Notes under the pieces: model-generated
What the model was told of the DNA's origin: nothing
Databases searched by the model: none
Seen by the model: only the letters and a program-made list of their open reading frames with translations
Program-made: the position numbers and the translations under genes
Shown: positions 45,456 to 54,262 of the stretch, one piece after another
How positions within the stretch are numbered: position 1 is the first letter of the stretch
How the letters are laid out: each line of letters begins with the position of its first letter
DNA from: Brachybacterium alimentarium
GTDB lineage: Bacteria; Actinomycetota; Actinomycetes; Actinomycetales; Dermabacteraceae
Length of the DNA stretch: 64,000 bases
Direction: 5' to 3'
Assembly (NCBI RefSeq): GCF_002332425.1
Contig: NZ_NRGS01000005.1
Location: 168,758 to 232,757, forward strand

Positions 45456-47096
45456 TCAGAAGATCGCGCGCAGCACGAGCACCACGACAGCGCCGATGCT
45501 GGCCGCGGCGGGGAGCGTGATCACCCAGGCAAGGGCGATCGGCTTCATGAGCTTCCAGTTCGCCGCACGGTTCACGATGCCCACGCCGAGGACGGCGCCG
45601 ATCAGGATGTGCGTCGAGGAGACCGGGAGTCCCAGCACGGAAGCCAGCATCACCACGGCCGCCGCAGCGAGCTCGGCGGCGAAGCCGGAGGACGGGTGCA
45701 TCGAGGTCAGTCCGGAGCCGACGGTCGCGATCACCTTACGGCCGACGAACCACAGGCCGGAGATCAGGGCGATGCCGAAGGCGGCGAGGACCGCTGTCGG
45801 GACGGCCGCCTCCTCGGAGATCTCACCGGTGCTCAGCACATCGAGCACGGCGGCGAACGGACCCACCGCATTGGCGATGTCGTTGGCGCCATGGCTGAAC
45901 GCGAAGGCCGAGGCCGTGAACACCTGCATCCAGCTGAACATGATGAACGTCGCGCGGGAGATCGACTGCTTCTTCAGAGCACGGGCGAACACCGTGACCG
46001 CCATCCACACAGCGATGCCCACCATAATCAGCAGCAGGATGCCGCCGCCGAGCGAGAGATCCAGGCCGACGTTCTTCAGCCCCTTGAAGACGAGCATCGC
46101 CGCGATCACGACGGCAGCACCCGCGGCCAGCGGCGGGACGCGCTTCTCCAGCGCGTGGTACGCGGCCTTGCGCTCGATCTTGCGAGCGGCCTTGCGCTTC
46201 TTCTTGGAGAGGCCGGCGGCCTGCTCCACGAGCTCCGCGCCGGGGCCGCCCGGGGTGAGGTCGAGGGCCGCGGACTCGGCGAAGGCCGCCTGCTGCAGCT
46301 CGCTCACACGCTCGGAGGCGGGCATGTGTCGACGCTCTTCGTCCTCCTCGTCGTCATCGTCATCGTCGTCGTCCTCGGCATCGTCGAAGCCGTGCGATCC
46401 CAGGGCGATCGCCCGGGCGGCGGGGGCCAGGATGTGGCGCTTGATCGCTCCGAAGAGCAGGAAGGCCACGATGCCGCCGAGCAGCGGGGAGAGGATCCAG
46501 GAGATCGCGATCTGGCCGATCTCGCCCCACTGCACCATCTCCAGGCCGCCGGTGCCCGTGACGAGCCCGGTGGTGACGGCCGCGCCGACGATCCCGCCGA
46601 TGATCGCGTGCGTGGTCGAGACGGGCCAGCCCATCTTCGTGGCCAGCAGCAGCCAGACCGCGGCGCCCAGCAGCGCGGACATCATGATGTAGACGAAGGA
46701 CTGCGGGTCCACGTGCATGCTGTCGATGTCGACGATGCCGCTGCGCACGGTCTCGGTGACCGAGCTGCCCGCGAGCACGGCGCCGGAGACCTCGAAGACC
46801 GCCGCGACCATGAGCGCCTGCTTCATGGTCAGTGTGCCTGCTCCGACACTGGTGCCGAAGGAGTTGGCGACGTCGTTCCCGCCGATGTTGAAGGCCATGA
46901 AGAGCCCGAACGCGATCGCCAGCAGCAGCAGGGGCGGGCTCACGCCGGCGCCGGCGTGACCGAACGACCAGATGGCGAAGGCGATCACGGTGACTGCCGT
47001 CACCGCGCCTGCGCTGAGATGCCAGTTGCGGTCGGGTCCGAGGAACCCGGCCGTCACAGGAGCATCGATGGGGGGCTGGGCCTTCAAAGGCGGCAT
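45456..47096 (-). CDS. Low-affinity inorganic phosphate transporter, PiT family
   Basis: A 546-residue multi-pass carrier. The two PiT repeats carry GGNDVANSFGTSVGAGTL and SHGANDIANAVGPFA, the signature of phosphate permeases that import metal-phosphate with protons. Other matches are VSTTHAIIGG and VSSTHILIG. A large cytoplasmic loop (about 238-325) contains a run of Asp/Glu (DDAEDDDDDDDDEEDEE) followed by a Lys/Arg-rich stretch. Start ATG at 47096. No pho regulators or accessory Pit protein gene adjoins. It is divergent from guaB with 296 bp between. Confidence 0.93.
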   Translation of the reverse strand: MPPLKAQPPIDAPVTAGFLGPDRNWHLSAGAVTAVTVIAFAIWSFGHAGAGVSPPLLLLAIAFGLFMAFNIGGNDVANSFGTSVGAGTLTMKQALMVAAVFEVSGAVLAGSSVTETVRSGIVDIDSMHVDPQSFVYIMMSALLGAAVWLLLATKMGWPVSTTHAIIGGIVGAAVTTGLVTGTGGLEMVQWGEIGQIAISWILSPLLGGIVAFLLFGAIKRHILAPAARAIALGSHGFDDAEDDDDDDDDEEDEERRHMPASERVSELQQAAFAESAALDLTPGGPGAELVEQAAGLSKKKRKAARKIERKAAYHALEKRVPPLAAGAAVVIAAMLVFKGLKNVGLDLSLGGGILLLIMVGIAVWMAVTVFARALKKQSISRATFIMFSWMQVFTASAFAFSHGANDIANAVGPFAAVLDVLSTGEISEEAAVPTAVLAAFGIALISGLWFVGRKVIATVGSGLTSMHPSSGFAAELAAAAVVMLASVLGLPVSSTHILIGAVLGVGIVNRAANWKLMKPIALAWVITLPAAASIGAVVVLVLRAIF

Positions 47097-47141
47097 CGTC
47101 GATTTCCCGGGGTGTGTGAGGACTGGGGGCAGGGTCGTGCA

Positions 47142-47168
47142 GCGCCCCCGAGGGGCGCCGTCACTGTA
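47142..47168 (-). promoter_or_regulatory. Possible pit promoter with leader hairpin
   Basis: On the minus strand, TACAGT (47163-47168) could be the -10 box of the phosphate transporter gene, with a leader of about 60 nt that contains a 7-bp hairpin (47142-47148 with 47152-47158, 3-nt loop). The function of the hairpin is unknown. The rest of the 47097-47392 gap shows no gene. Confidence 0.35.
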
Positions 47169-47350
47169 GATCAGGATGCCACCCCGGTGCCCCTCCCGGA
47201 CGTGCCCCGCGCGCGAGGCCCCGGTGGGTCGTCCGGCTCGGTGGTGCGGACGTGATCTGGCGCTCCTTGTCTCCGCCTCCGGGCGTGATCCCGCCCACGC
47301 GATTCATCGTTGCTGGTCATCACCGCGCCGGATGATCCCGGTGGCGGTGA

Positions 47351-48892
<1,542 letters not shown>

Positions 48893-48904
48893 GCCGTGCA
48901 CCAG

Positions 48905-48964
48905 GCCTCGCGCTGGGTCTCGCACCGAGCCTCGCGCCGAGTCTCGCACCGAGCCTCGCACGGA
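48905..48964. repeat. 12-bp tandem repeat after guaB
   Basis: Five units of 12 bp, consensus GYCTCGCRCCGA, begin 13 bp after the guaB stop. Units 2 and 4 are identical. It lies before the leaderless start of the next gene, which an upstream in-frame ATG would read as Arg/Ser/His repeats, but no family sequence supports that. Confidence 0.8.
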
Positions 48965-49038
48965 CGCGTTCCGTCGGTGGGGATAGCCCCCGCCGATCAG
49001 GACGGCTCCCTGGATGGAGCGCGGCCGGAGCGGGCTCC

Positions 49039-49044
49039 TAGCAT
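49039..49044 (+). promoter_or_regulatory. Leaderless -10 box (TAGCAT) for the 49052 gene
   Basis: TAGCAT ends 7 nt before the ATG at 49052. Confidence 0.5.
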
Positions 49045-49051
49045 CGAGTTC

Positions 49052-49528
49052 ATGAGCTTGCAGAACACGCAGTCCGCAGTCGGCCCGTCCTCCACGGAGA
49101 CGCCCCATACGTCCTGGCAGCCCGCCGCCGGCGCCGGCACCGACGCGCCTTCCGATGCGCCTGCCCCGGAGCGGCGCGGTCGAGCAGTCGCTTCGTCCTG
49201 GGGGTTCGGGCTCGCGCTGATCGCGCTGCTCGGCTCGATCGCAACGATGGCCTTCGTGGGGCTGACGGTGGTGCCGATGGAGACCGCCTCGGGCTATCAC
49301 CTCAGCGACACCCCTGCCTGGTATCAGACAGCGGTGCTCGGGTCCTTCGGATCACTGCTGCTGTGGACCGTGATGGGTATCGCCGCGATCGTGCTGGGCA
49401 TCGTCGGCCTGGTCGGGAACCGCGGGGCGATCCGCGGCGTCCTCGCGATCGTGCTCAGCGTGGTGGCTCCCCTCCTGGTGCCTGTCGTCCTGGGCACGAC
49501 CATGGCGGTGGACATCGCCCAGCTCTGA
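49052..49528 (+). CDS. Small membrane protein, DUF4190-like
   Basis: A 158-residue protein: a Pro/Ala/Ser-rich cytoplasmic N-terminus (about 1-45) and three helices (FGLALIALLGSIATMAFVGL, GSLLLWTVMGIAAIVLGIVGL and GVLAIVLSVVAPLLVPVVL). The last two, with the Gly-rich turn GNRGAIRG, resemble DUF4190 proteins. No functional residues are seen. The ATG at 49052 is chosen because of the leaderless box; an open frame extends upstream through the 12-bp repeat. Confidence 0.7.
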   Translation: MSLQNTQSAVGPSSTETPHTSWQPAAGAGTDAPSDAPAPERRGRAVASSWGFGLALIALLGSIATMAFVGLTVVPMETASGYHLSDTPAWYQTAVLGSFGSLLLWTVMGIAAIVLGIVGLVGNRGAIRGVLAIVLSVVAPLLVPVVLGTTMAVDIAQL

Positions 49529-49673
49529 GACGAGGCGTCCGCCGCTGCACTTCGGCGCGAGTTGCCCGGGACCGGGCCTCCCGAGCGGAGGTCCGCGGCC
49601 CGGGGAGGGGCGCGGGAGGAAAGGGTCCTGTGGGTCCTGTGGACGACGGGTCAGGAACGTCGGCCCCGGCATC

Positions 49674-49679
49674 TAGGCT
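49674..49679 (+). promoter_or_regulatory. Leaderless -10 box (TAGGCT) for the exonuclease gene
   Basis: TAGGCT ends 6 nt before the ATG at 49686. Confidence 0.5.
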
Positions 49680-49685
49680 GGCCCC

Positions 49686-50402
49686 ATGACTGCGGCACCC
49701 CTGTCCTGGACCGATGCGCCCCTGCTCGGATTCGACACCGAGACCACCGGCACCAATGTGGCCTCCGACCGGATCGTCACGGTGGCCCTCGTGCACTCGG
49801 TGGGGCCCGGCCGTGAGAGCGAGACGGTCGCGACCTGGCTGATCGATCCGGAGATGGACATCCCCGAGCCTGCCCAGCGGGTCCACGGGATCAGCACCGA
49901 GCACGCCCGCGCCCATGGCATGACGGCGACCGAGGCGCTCGAGGAGGTCGTGACGATGATCGCCGACGCCCTCGGCAAGGACGTCCCGCTCGTCGCGTTC
50001 AACGGCGGCTTCGACCTCGCGATCCTCGAGAACGAGCTGACCCGTCTGGGCCTGCCCACGCTCGCCCAGCGACTGGGCCATGACATCGCCCCGGTGATCG
50101 ATCCGCTGGTGGTGGACCGTGGGGTGGATCGCTACCGCAAGGGCAAGCGGACGCTCACCGACCTCCTGGCCCACTTCGACATCCAGCAGGACGGTCGGCT
50201 GCATACGGCCGACATCGACGTCTCCGCGACGCTCGACGTGCTGCGGGCGATCGTCGCCAAGCACCCCCAGATCGCCGCCTCGTCCCTTGCGGACCTCCAC
50301 CGCGAGCAGGTCGGCTGGCACCGCACCTGGGCGGAGAACTTCAACGAGTTCCTCAAGAAGAAGGGCAAGACGCCCGACGTCAACACCAGCTGGCCGCTGT
50401 GA
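49686..50402 (+). CDS. DnaQ-family 3'-5' exonuclease (DEDDh type)
   Basis: A 238-residue exonuclease. Exo I is LLGFDTETTGTN (Asp and Glu), exo II is VAFNGGFDLAILE (Asp), and exo III is RLHTADIDVSAT (His and Asp), the DEDDh set of DNA polymerase III epsilon. No polymerase-binding clamp motif or BRCT domain is present, so it is probably a stand-alone proofreading or repair exonuclease and not the replicative subunit for certain. The IS element is inserted 10 bp after its stop codon. Confidence 0.9.
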   Translation: MTAAPLSWTDAPLLGFDTETTGTNVASDRIVTVALVHSVGPGRESETVATWLIDPEMDIPEPAQRVHGISTEHARAHGMTATEALEEVVTMIADALGKDVPLVAFNGGFDLAILENELTRLGLPTLAQRLGHDIAPVIDPLVVDRGVDRYRKGKRTLTDLLAHFDIQQDGRLHTADIDVSATLDVLRAIVAKHPQIAASSLADLHREQVGWHRTWAENFNEFLKKKGKTPDVNTSWPL

Positions 50403-50408
50403 CAAGAG

Positions 50409-50412
50409 CTAG
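50409..50412. repeat. Target-site duplication, left (CTAG)
   Basis: CTAG at 50409-50412, repeated at 51382-51385 on the far side of the IS element. Because CTAG is palindromic, part of it could belong to the inverted repeats and a 2-bp TA duplication is also possible. Confidence 0.6.
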
Positions 50413-50422
50413 GGCGTGTCTC

Positions 50423-51055
50423 TCATTTTCGTAGCCAGGCGATGACGGCGCAGAGGACGACGCCGGCTCGGTAGCTGATGGCGTGCTTGTCGTAGCGGGT
50501 GGCGATGGCGCGCCATTGCTTGGCTAGGCCGAATTGTCGTTCGACGACGTTGCGACCGGCGTAAGTTCTCTGGTCCAGGCCAGGCGGGCGACCTCCGCGC
50601 GAGCCTTTGGTCTTGCGGGAGGCGATCTCATCGGATTTCTGCGGGATCACCGCCTTGATGCCCCGGGCGGCGAGCATCCTGCGGATCTTGCCCGAGGAGT
50701 AGGCCTTGTCCGCGACCACCGCATCGGGCCTGGTCCGAGGCCGGCCAGGGCCCTGGCGAGGTACGCGGATGTCATCGAGGACCTCCACCAGCATCGCACC
50801 GTCGTTGCGCTGACCGCCGGTGAGCACGATTGCCAGCGGCATCCCATTGCCATCGACCGCGGCGTGGATCTTGCTACCCAGACCGCCGCGGGAGCGGCCG
50901 ACCGCATGCCCCTCGGGCTCCTCATGCGCCAGATTCTTGTGGTTCGCCTTCGCCCCCTGTGGGCTGGTCAGGGCGGGTGGTGTTGGTCCCGTGCTGGTGG
51001 GCACGGTTGATCGTCGAGTCCACCGACACCGTCCAGTCGATGTCCCCGCCAGCAT
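50423..51055 (-). CDS. IS5-family transposase, second frame (C-terminal part)
   Basis: A 210-codon open stretch carrying the second Asp (AVVADKAYSSGKIRRML) and the Glu (NVVERQFGLAKQWRAIATRYDK) of the DDE catalytic triad. It is in the +1 frame relative to the upstream frame; the family-like sequence picks up at about HKNLAHEEPEGHAVGRSRGG. The first 40 or so codons read family-foreign sequence, so the listed ATG is probably not used and the product is made by fusion with the upstream frame. It contains everything downstream of the first Asp. Confidence 0.85.
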   Translation of the reverse strand: MLAGTSTGRCRWTRRSTVPTSTGPTPPALTSPQGAKANHKNLAHEEPEGHAVGRSRGGLGSKIHAAVDGNGMPLAIVLTGGQRNDGAMLVEVLDDIRVPRQGPGRPRTRPDAVVADKAYSSGKIRRMLAARGIKAVIPQKSDEIASRKTKGSRGGRPPGLDQRTYAGRNVVERQFGLAKQWRAIATRYDKHAISYRAGVVLCAVIAWLRK

Positions 51056-51335
51056 CAGCCTGAGCCATCAGTACCGCGTGGATCTCGTCCCACACTCCCA
51101 GCCGCGCGTAGAGGTAGTGGCGCTTCCACACCGTCTGCCAGGGTCCGAACCGCTCCCGGGGCAGATCCCGCCACGGAATACCGGTCCGAGCACGATAGAT
51201 GATGCCCTCCACGATCATCCTGTTGTTCTCGAACGGATGCCCCTTACGACCCTCGTTCGAGGGCAGCAACGGCTCAATCCGCTCCCACTGCTCATCCGAA
51301 AGAGCCCGATCCCGGGACGCTGCAGTAGTAGCCAT
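50922..51335 (-). CDS. IS5-family transposase, first frame (N-terminal part)
   Basis: A 137-residue frame with the DUF4096-type DNA-binding start (SDEQWERIEPLLPSNEGRKG) and the first catalytic Asp in TVSVDSTINRAHQHGTN. It stops shortly after the change into the second frame. In the overlap, a run of five G (50953-50957 on the minus strand) could be where a +1 shift, or an indel, joins the two parts. Start ATG at 51335 follows GAGGG. The two frames together would make a normal transposase of about 270 residues. Confidence 0.85.
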   Translation of the reverse strand: MATTAASRDRALSDEQWERIEPLLPSNEGRKGHPFENNRMIVEGIIYRARTGIPWRDLPRERFGPWQTVWKRHYLYARLGVWDEIHAVLMAQADAGGDIDWTVSVDSTINRAHQHGTNTTRPDQPTGGEGEPQESGA

Positions 51336-51381
51336 CCCTCAACCCTCAAGGCAAAACCCCCTCACATATGGGAGACACGCC

Positions 51382-51385
51382 CTAG
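51382..51385. repeat. Target-site duplication, right (CTAG)
   Basis: CTAG directly after the right inverted repeat, matching the left copy at 50409-50412. Confidence 0.6.
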
Positions 51386-51445
51386 CGCCCGTGCCTGTCC
51401 GGGGCCGTTCGCGGCGCTGATGCCCGGTTCTGATCCGGCCGACGG

Positions 51446-51451
51446 TAGACT
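51446..51451 (+). promoter_or_regulatory. Leaderless -10 box (TAGACT) for guaB3
   Basis: TAGACT ends 6 nt before the GTG at 51458. It is now only 61 bp from the IS end, so the IS has replaced whatever lay upstream. Confidence 0.5.
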
Positions 51452-51457
51452 CCCGGT

Positions 51458-52570
51458 GTGATGAGCGAGATCGAGATCGGCCGCAACAAGCGGGGACGCC
51501 GCAGCTACAGCTTCGACGACGTGGCGGTGGTGCCATCCCGTCGTACGCGAGACCCCGAAGACGTCTCCACCGCGTGGCAGGTGGACGCCTACCACTTCGA
51601 CATCCCGATCTTCGCAGCCCCGATGGACTCGCTGATGTCGCCGGAGACCGCGATCCAGCTCGGCGAGGCCGGCGGGCTCGGCGTGCTGGACCTCGAGGGC
51701 CTGTGGACCCGGTACGAGGACCCCTCCGCCCAGTTCAAGCAGGTCGCGAGCGCTTCGGACGACGAGGTCGTGCAGGTCATGCGCGACATCTACGAAGAGC
51801 CGGTCAAGCCTGAACTGATCCGTGACAGGATCCAGCAGCTGCGGGACGCCGGCGTCACCGCCGCCGGTTCTCTCTCCCCGCAGCGCACCCAGGAGCATTG
51901 GAAGACCGTCGTGGACGCCGGGGTCGACCTGTTCTTCATTCGGGGCACCACGGTCTCCGCCGAGCATGTCTCCACCGGCCGGGAGCCGCTGAACCTCAAG
52001 CGATTCATCTACGAGCTCGACGTGCCCGTGATCGTCGGCGGCTGTGCGACCTACACCGCCGCTCTGCATCTCATGCGCACCGGGGCGGCCGGCGTGCTGG
52101 TCGGCTTCGGCGGCGGCGCGTCGCAGACCACCCAGGAGACCCTCGGGATCTCCGTCCCCCTCGCGAGCGCCGTGGCGGACGTCGCCGCAGCTCGCCGCGA
52201 TTACATGGACGAATCGGGCGGCCGTTACGTGCACGTCATCGCCGACGGCGGACTGGGGCGCTCCGGCGATCTGATCAAGGCGATCGCCTGCGGCGCCGAC
52301 GGCCTCATGGTGGGTGCCGCCCTCGCCCGCGCCGAGGAGGCTCCCGGCCACGGCCACCACTGGGGGAGCGAGGCGCACCACCCCACGCTCACCCGTGGTC
52401 ACCGCGTCGACGTGGGCACCGTCGCACCGCTCGAGCAGATCCTGTTCGGTCCGTCGATCGCGGCCGACGGCTCTACCAATCTGGTCGGTGCCCTGCGTCA
52501 TGCGATGGCCACCACCGGGTACCTCGACCTCAAGGAGTTCCAGCGCGTCGAGGTCGTGACCACCGCGTGA
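51458..52570 (+). CDS. guaB3: GuaB3, IMP dehydrogenase/GMP reductase family, no CBS domains
   Basis: A 370-residue TIM-barrel protein of the GuaB3 group (IMPDH paralogue 2). It matches actinobacterial GuaB3 at IFAAPMDSLMSPETAIQLGE, VGGCATYTAALHL and YVHVIADGGLGRSGDLIKA. It lacks CBS domains. At the place where IMPDH has the nucleophile (GSICTTR), this protein reads GASQTTQ: Gln223 replaces Cys, and the following Arg is Gln. So an IMPDH-type covalent mechanism is not possible with that residue. Work on cyanobacterial GuaB3 suggests GMP reductase activity in some members; whether it applies here is open. Starts: GTG 51458 or ATG 51461. Confidence 0.88.
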   Translation: MMSEIEIGRNKRGRRSYSFDDVAVVPSRRTRDPEDVSTAWQVDAYHFDIPIFAAPMDSLMSPETAIQLGEAGGLGVLDLEGLWTRYEDPSAQFKQVASASDDEVVQVMRDIYEEPVKPELIRDRIQQLRDAGVTAAGSLSPQRTQEHWKTVVDAGVDLFFIRGTTVSAEHVSTGREPLNLKRFIYELDVPVIVGGCATYTAALHLMRTGAAGVLVGFGGGASQTTQETLGISVPLASAVADVAAARRDYMDESGGRYVHVIADGGLGRSGDLIKAIACGADGLMVGAALARAEEAPGHGHHWGSEAHHPTLTRGHRVDVGTVAPLEQILFGPSIAADGSTNLVGALRHAMATTGYLDLKEFQRVEVVTTA

Positions 52571-52589
52571 TCCTCGAGTCGAGCGCGCG

Positions 52590-53669
52590 ATGACCATCCG
52601 GGCCGGGGGCGTGCCCTCCGGCACCGCCGCGCGGGGCAGGCGGCAGGGCCGCCTCATGCCGACGCTGGCGCTGCTCCTGGGGCTGCTGTGCGTCGCAGTG
52701 TGCATGCTGCTGCTGTTCGGCCCGATGTACGAGGAGTATGCGAACCCTGGTTTCCTGGTGGCGGGTGCCGCATACGCTGCATTGGCTCCCGTCCTGCCGT
52801 GGTGGATCTACGTGCTCCTGATGGAGCGCTTCACCGTGGTCGCGCTCATCATCCTGCTGCTCGTTCTCGCGGTGCTGCCCTGGGGGATCGCAAGGTTCCG
52901 GCAACGTGCCTCCCGCAGCCGGCCCTCCTCGACAGCACCCCCTGCCTGGACTTCCACGTCCTCCTGGTCGAGCGGGGGCTCGTCGGCACTGAGCGGCGGG
53001 ATCTCCTGGCAGGTCACCCGCACGCAGCGCTCCTCGTCCGTGACCTTCGGTGACGACGACCTCCTCGTATCCGACGACGGCGCGGGCGCAGGTGAGGGAC
53101 TGATGAGCGTCCAGGACCTGAAAGCCATGGCCGGCGCCGCAGGCATCCCCTGGAAGTCCGTCTACGAGACCGAGGGCGGTGCCCGTGCACTCCTGGAGAT
53201 CCTCCGGGCGCTGCATGCCGGTCCGTCCACGCGGTCCAGCTCGGACTCCACGCGGTGCTCCGCCGCAGAACCGCGCACCGAGGACGCGCCGGCCACGCAG
53301 GACGCGTTCGCCTCGTCGAGCGACCCGAGTGACCCGAGTGATCCGAGGGACCCGAGCGACGCGAGTGACGTGGGGCTGGAGCAGTCCACGTCGGCTGCAG
53401 AGCAGCCGGCGTTCAGCGCCGGACAGCCGGTGTTCGCCGCTGAGCAGCCGCCGTTCCCCGCTGCCCAGCCGTCACCGACGGCGGGGACGCGCTCGTCGGC
53501 TGACGGGTCGATGTCGCACGACGCTTCGGGTTCGAGCATCTGGAGCAGCGGATTCACCGCCTCCTCGGGGTCGGTCTACACGCCGACCTCCCTCTACGAC
53601 TCCGTTCGGGCGGAGCACGAGATCTTGGGCGACGACGACCAGGACCAGGGCGAGGAGGTGAGCCGATGA
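52590..53669 (+). CDS. Membrane protein with long disordered tail, unknown function
   Basis: A 359-residue protein with helices at about 24-45, 55-75 and 78-100 (such as LALLLGLLCVAVCMLLLFG and VVALIILLLVLAVLPWGI). A Ser-rich region follows, then a helical segment LKAMAGAAGIPWKSVYETE, a low-complexity stretch with DPSDPSDPRDPSDASD and a tail ending SSGSVYTPTSLYDSVR. The IPW segment is shared with the proteins at 44521 and 53666, and the VYTPTS motif with that at 54263. The ribosome site is weak; an alternative ATG lies at 52656. It overlaps the next gene by 4 bp. Confidence 0.75.
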   Translation: MTIRAGGVPSGTAARGRRQGRLMPTLALLLGLLCVAVCMLLLFGPMYEEYANPGFLVAGAAYAALAPVLPWWIYVLLMERFTVVALIILLLVLAVLPWGIARFRQRASRSRPSSTAPPAWTSTSSWSSGGSSALSGGISWQVTRTQRSSSVTFGDDDLLVSDDGAGAGEGLMSVQDLKAMAGAAGIPWKSVYETEGGARALLEILRALHAGPSTRSSSDSTRCSAAEPRTEDAPATQDAFASSSDPSDPSDPRDPSDASDVGLEQSTSAAEQPAFSAGQPVFAAEQPPFPAAQPSPTAGTRSSADGSMSHDASGSSIWSSGFTASSGSVYTPTSLYDSVRAEHEILGDDDQDQGEEVSR

Positions 53670-54184
53670 GCGACCGCGCCGAGAACGTCCGCGCGGCCGG
53701 TGACGGCGCGGGACGGATCCTGCGCCCCTGGCGGCTCGTGATCGCGCTCGTGCTGGCCGTCGCGGCCTCTCTGTGGGTCTACGACGGCTACACCGGGGTG
53801 CTCCACAGCTGGTCGCAGTTCAGGTACGCACAATATTTCGTGTTCGATCCGGCCAGCGGATTCCCCAGCCTCGTGCTGGCGCTCTTCGTCCTGTCCGCTG
53901 TGCCCGGGATGCTCGTCCGGCTGGGCAGCCGTCGGCGCATTCAGGAGACACGCACCCGGACACCCTCCGGAGCATCATCAGGTGGACCTGGGGCCTCGAC
54001 GATGGATGAGGAGCTGCTGCGTGTGCCGTCGACGGAGCTCTCCGAATTGGGCGCCGAGCACCGCTGGCAGATGGCCCAGGCGCTCGGCATCCCGTGGCGT
54101 GATGAGCTGATCGTCGACGCTCAGGGGTGGGCCGCTGCATGCTGCGAGGCGGCAGAGCGTGAGGCCGACGGGCTTCGTCAGTGA
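53666..54184 (+). CDS. Small membrane protein with LGIPW motif, unknown function
   Basis: A 172-residue protein with helices at about 22-45 (LVIALVLAVAASLWVYDGY) and 66-88 (PSLVLALFVLSAVPGMLVR) and a C-terminal helical region HRWQMAQALGIPWRDELIVD followed by AAACCEAAE. The ATG at 53666 follows GAGGAGGTGAGCCG and overlaps the previous stop by 4 bp, so the pair is co-translated. Confidence 0.8.
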   Translation: MSDRAENVRAAGDGAGRILRPWRLVIALVLAVAASLWVYDGYTGVLHSWSQFRYAQYFVFDPASGFPSLVLALFVLSAVPGMLVRLGSRRRIQETRTRTPSGASSGGPGASTMDEELLRVPSTELSELGAEHRWQMAQALGIPWRDELIVDAQGWAAACCEAAEREADGLRQ

Positions 54185-54262
54185 TCGGACTCTGCGATGC
54201 CTCCGCACAGATCCGCGGATGCCGAACGACGCAGAGAGGAACCTCGGGAGAGGGGTGGGGCA

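Larger units (their letters stand above)
50413..51381 (-). mobile_element. IS5-family insertion sequence (IS427-like), 969 bp
   Basis: The element is bounded by inverted repeats beginning GGCGTGTCTC (left GGCGTGTCTCTCAT, right GGCGTGTCTCCCAT on the opposite strand) and flanked by CTAG. It carries a DDE transposase in two overlapping frames, as in IS5-family members with a frameshift. It sits between the exonuclease and guaB3 genes and breaks neither. The close agreement of the ends and open frames suggests recent or still active insertion. Confidence 0.92.

Noticed and set aside
45018..47255. 745-codon plus-strand frame opposite the phosphate transporter gene
   Set aside because: Low-complexity shadow of the transporter's coding pattern; no ribosome site or known domain.
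48896..49051. N-terminal extension of the 49052 membrane protein through the 12-bp repeat
   Set aside because: Reads as Arg/His/Ser repeats, and a -10 box is placed for leaderless initiation at 49052.
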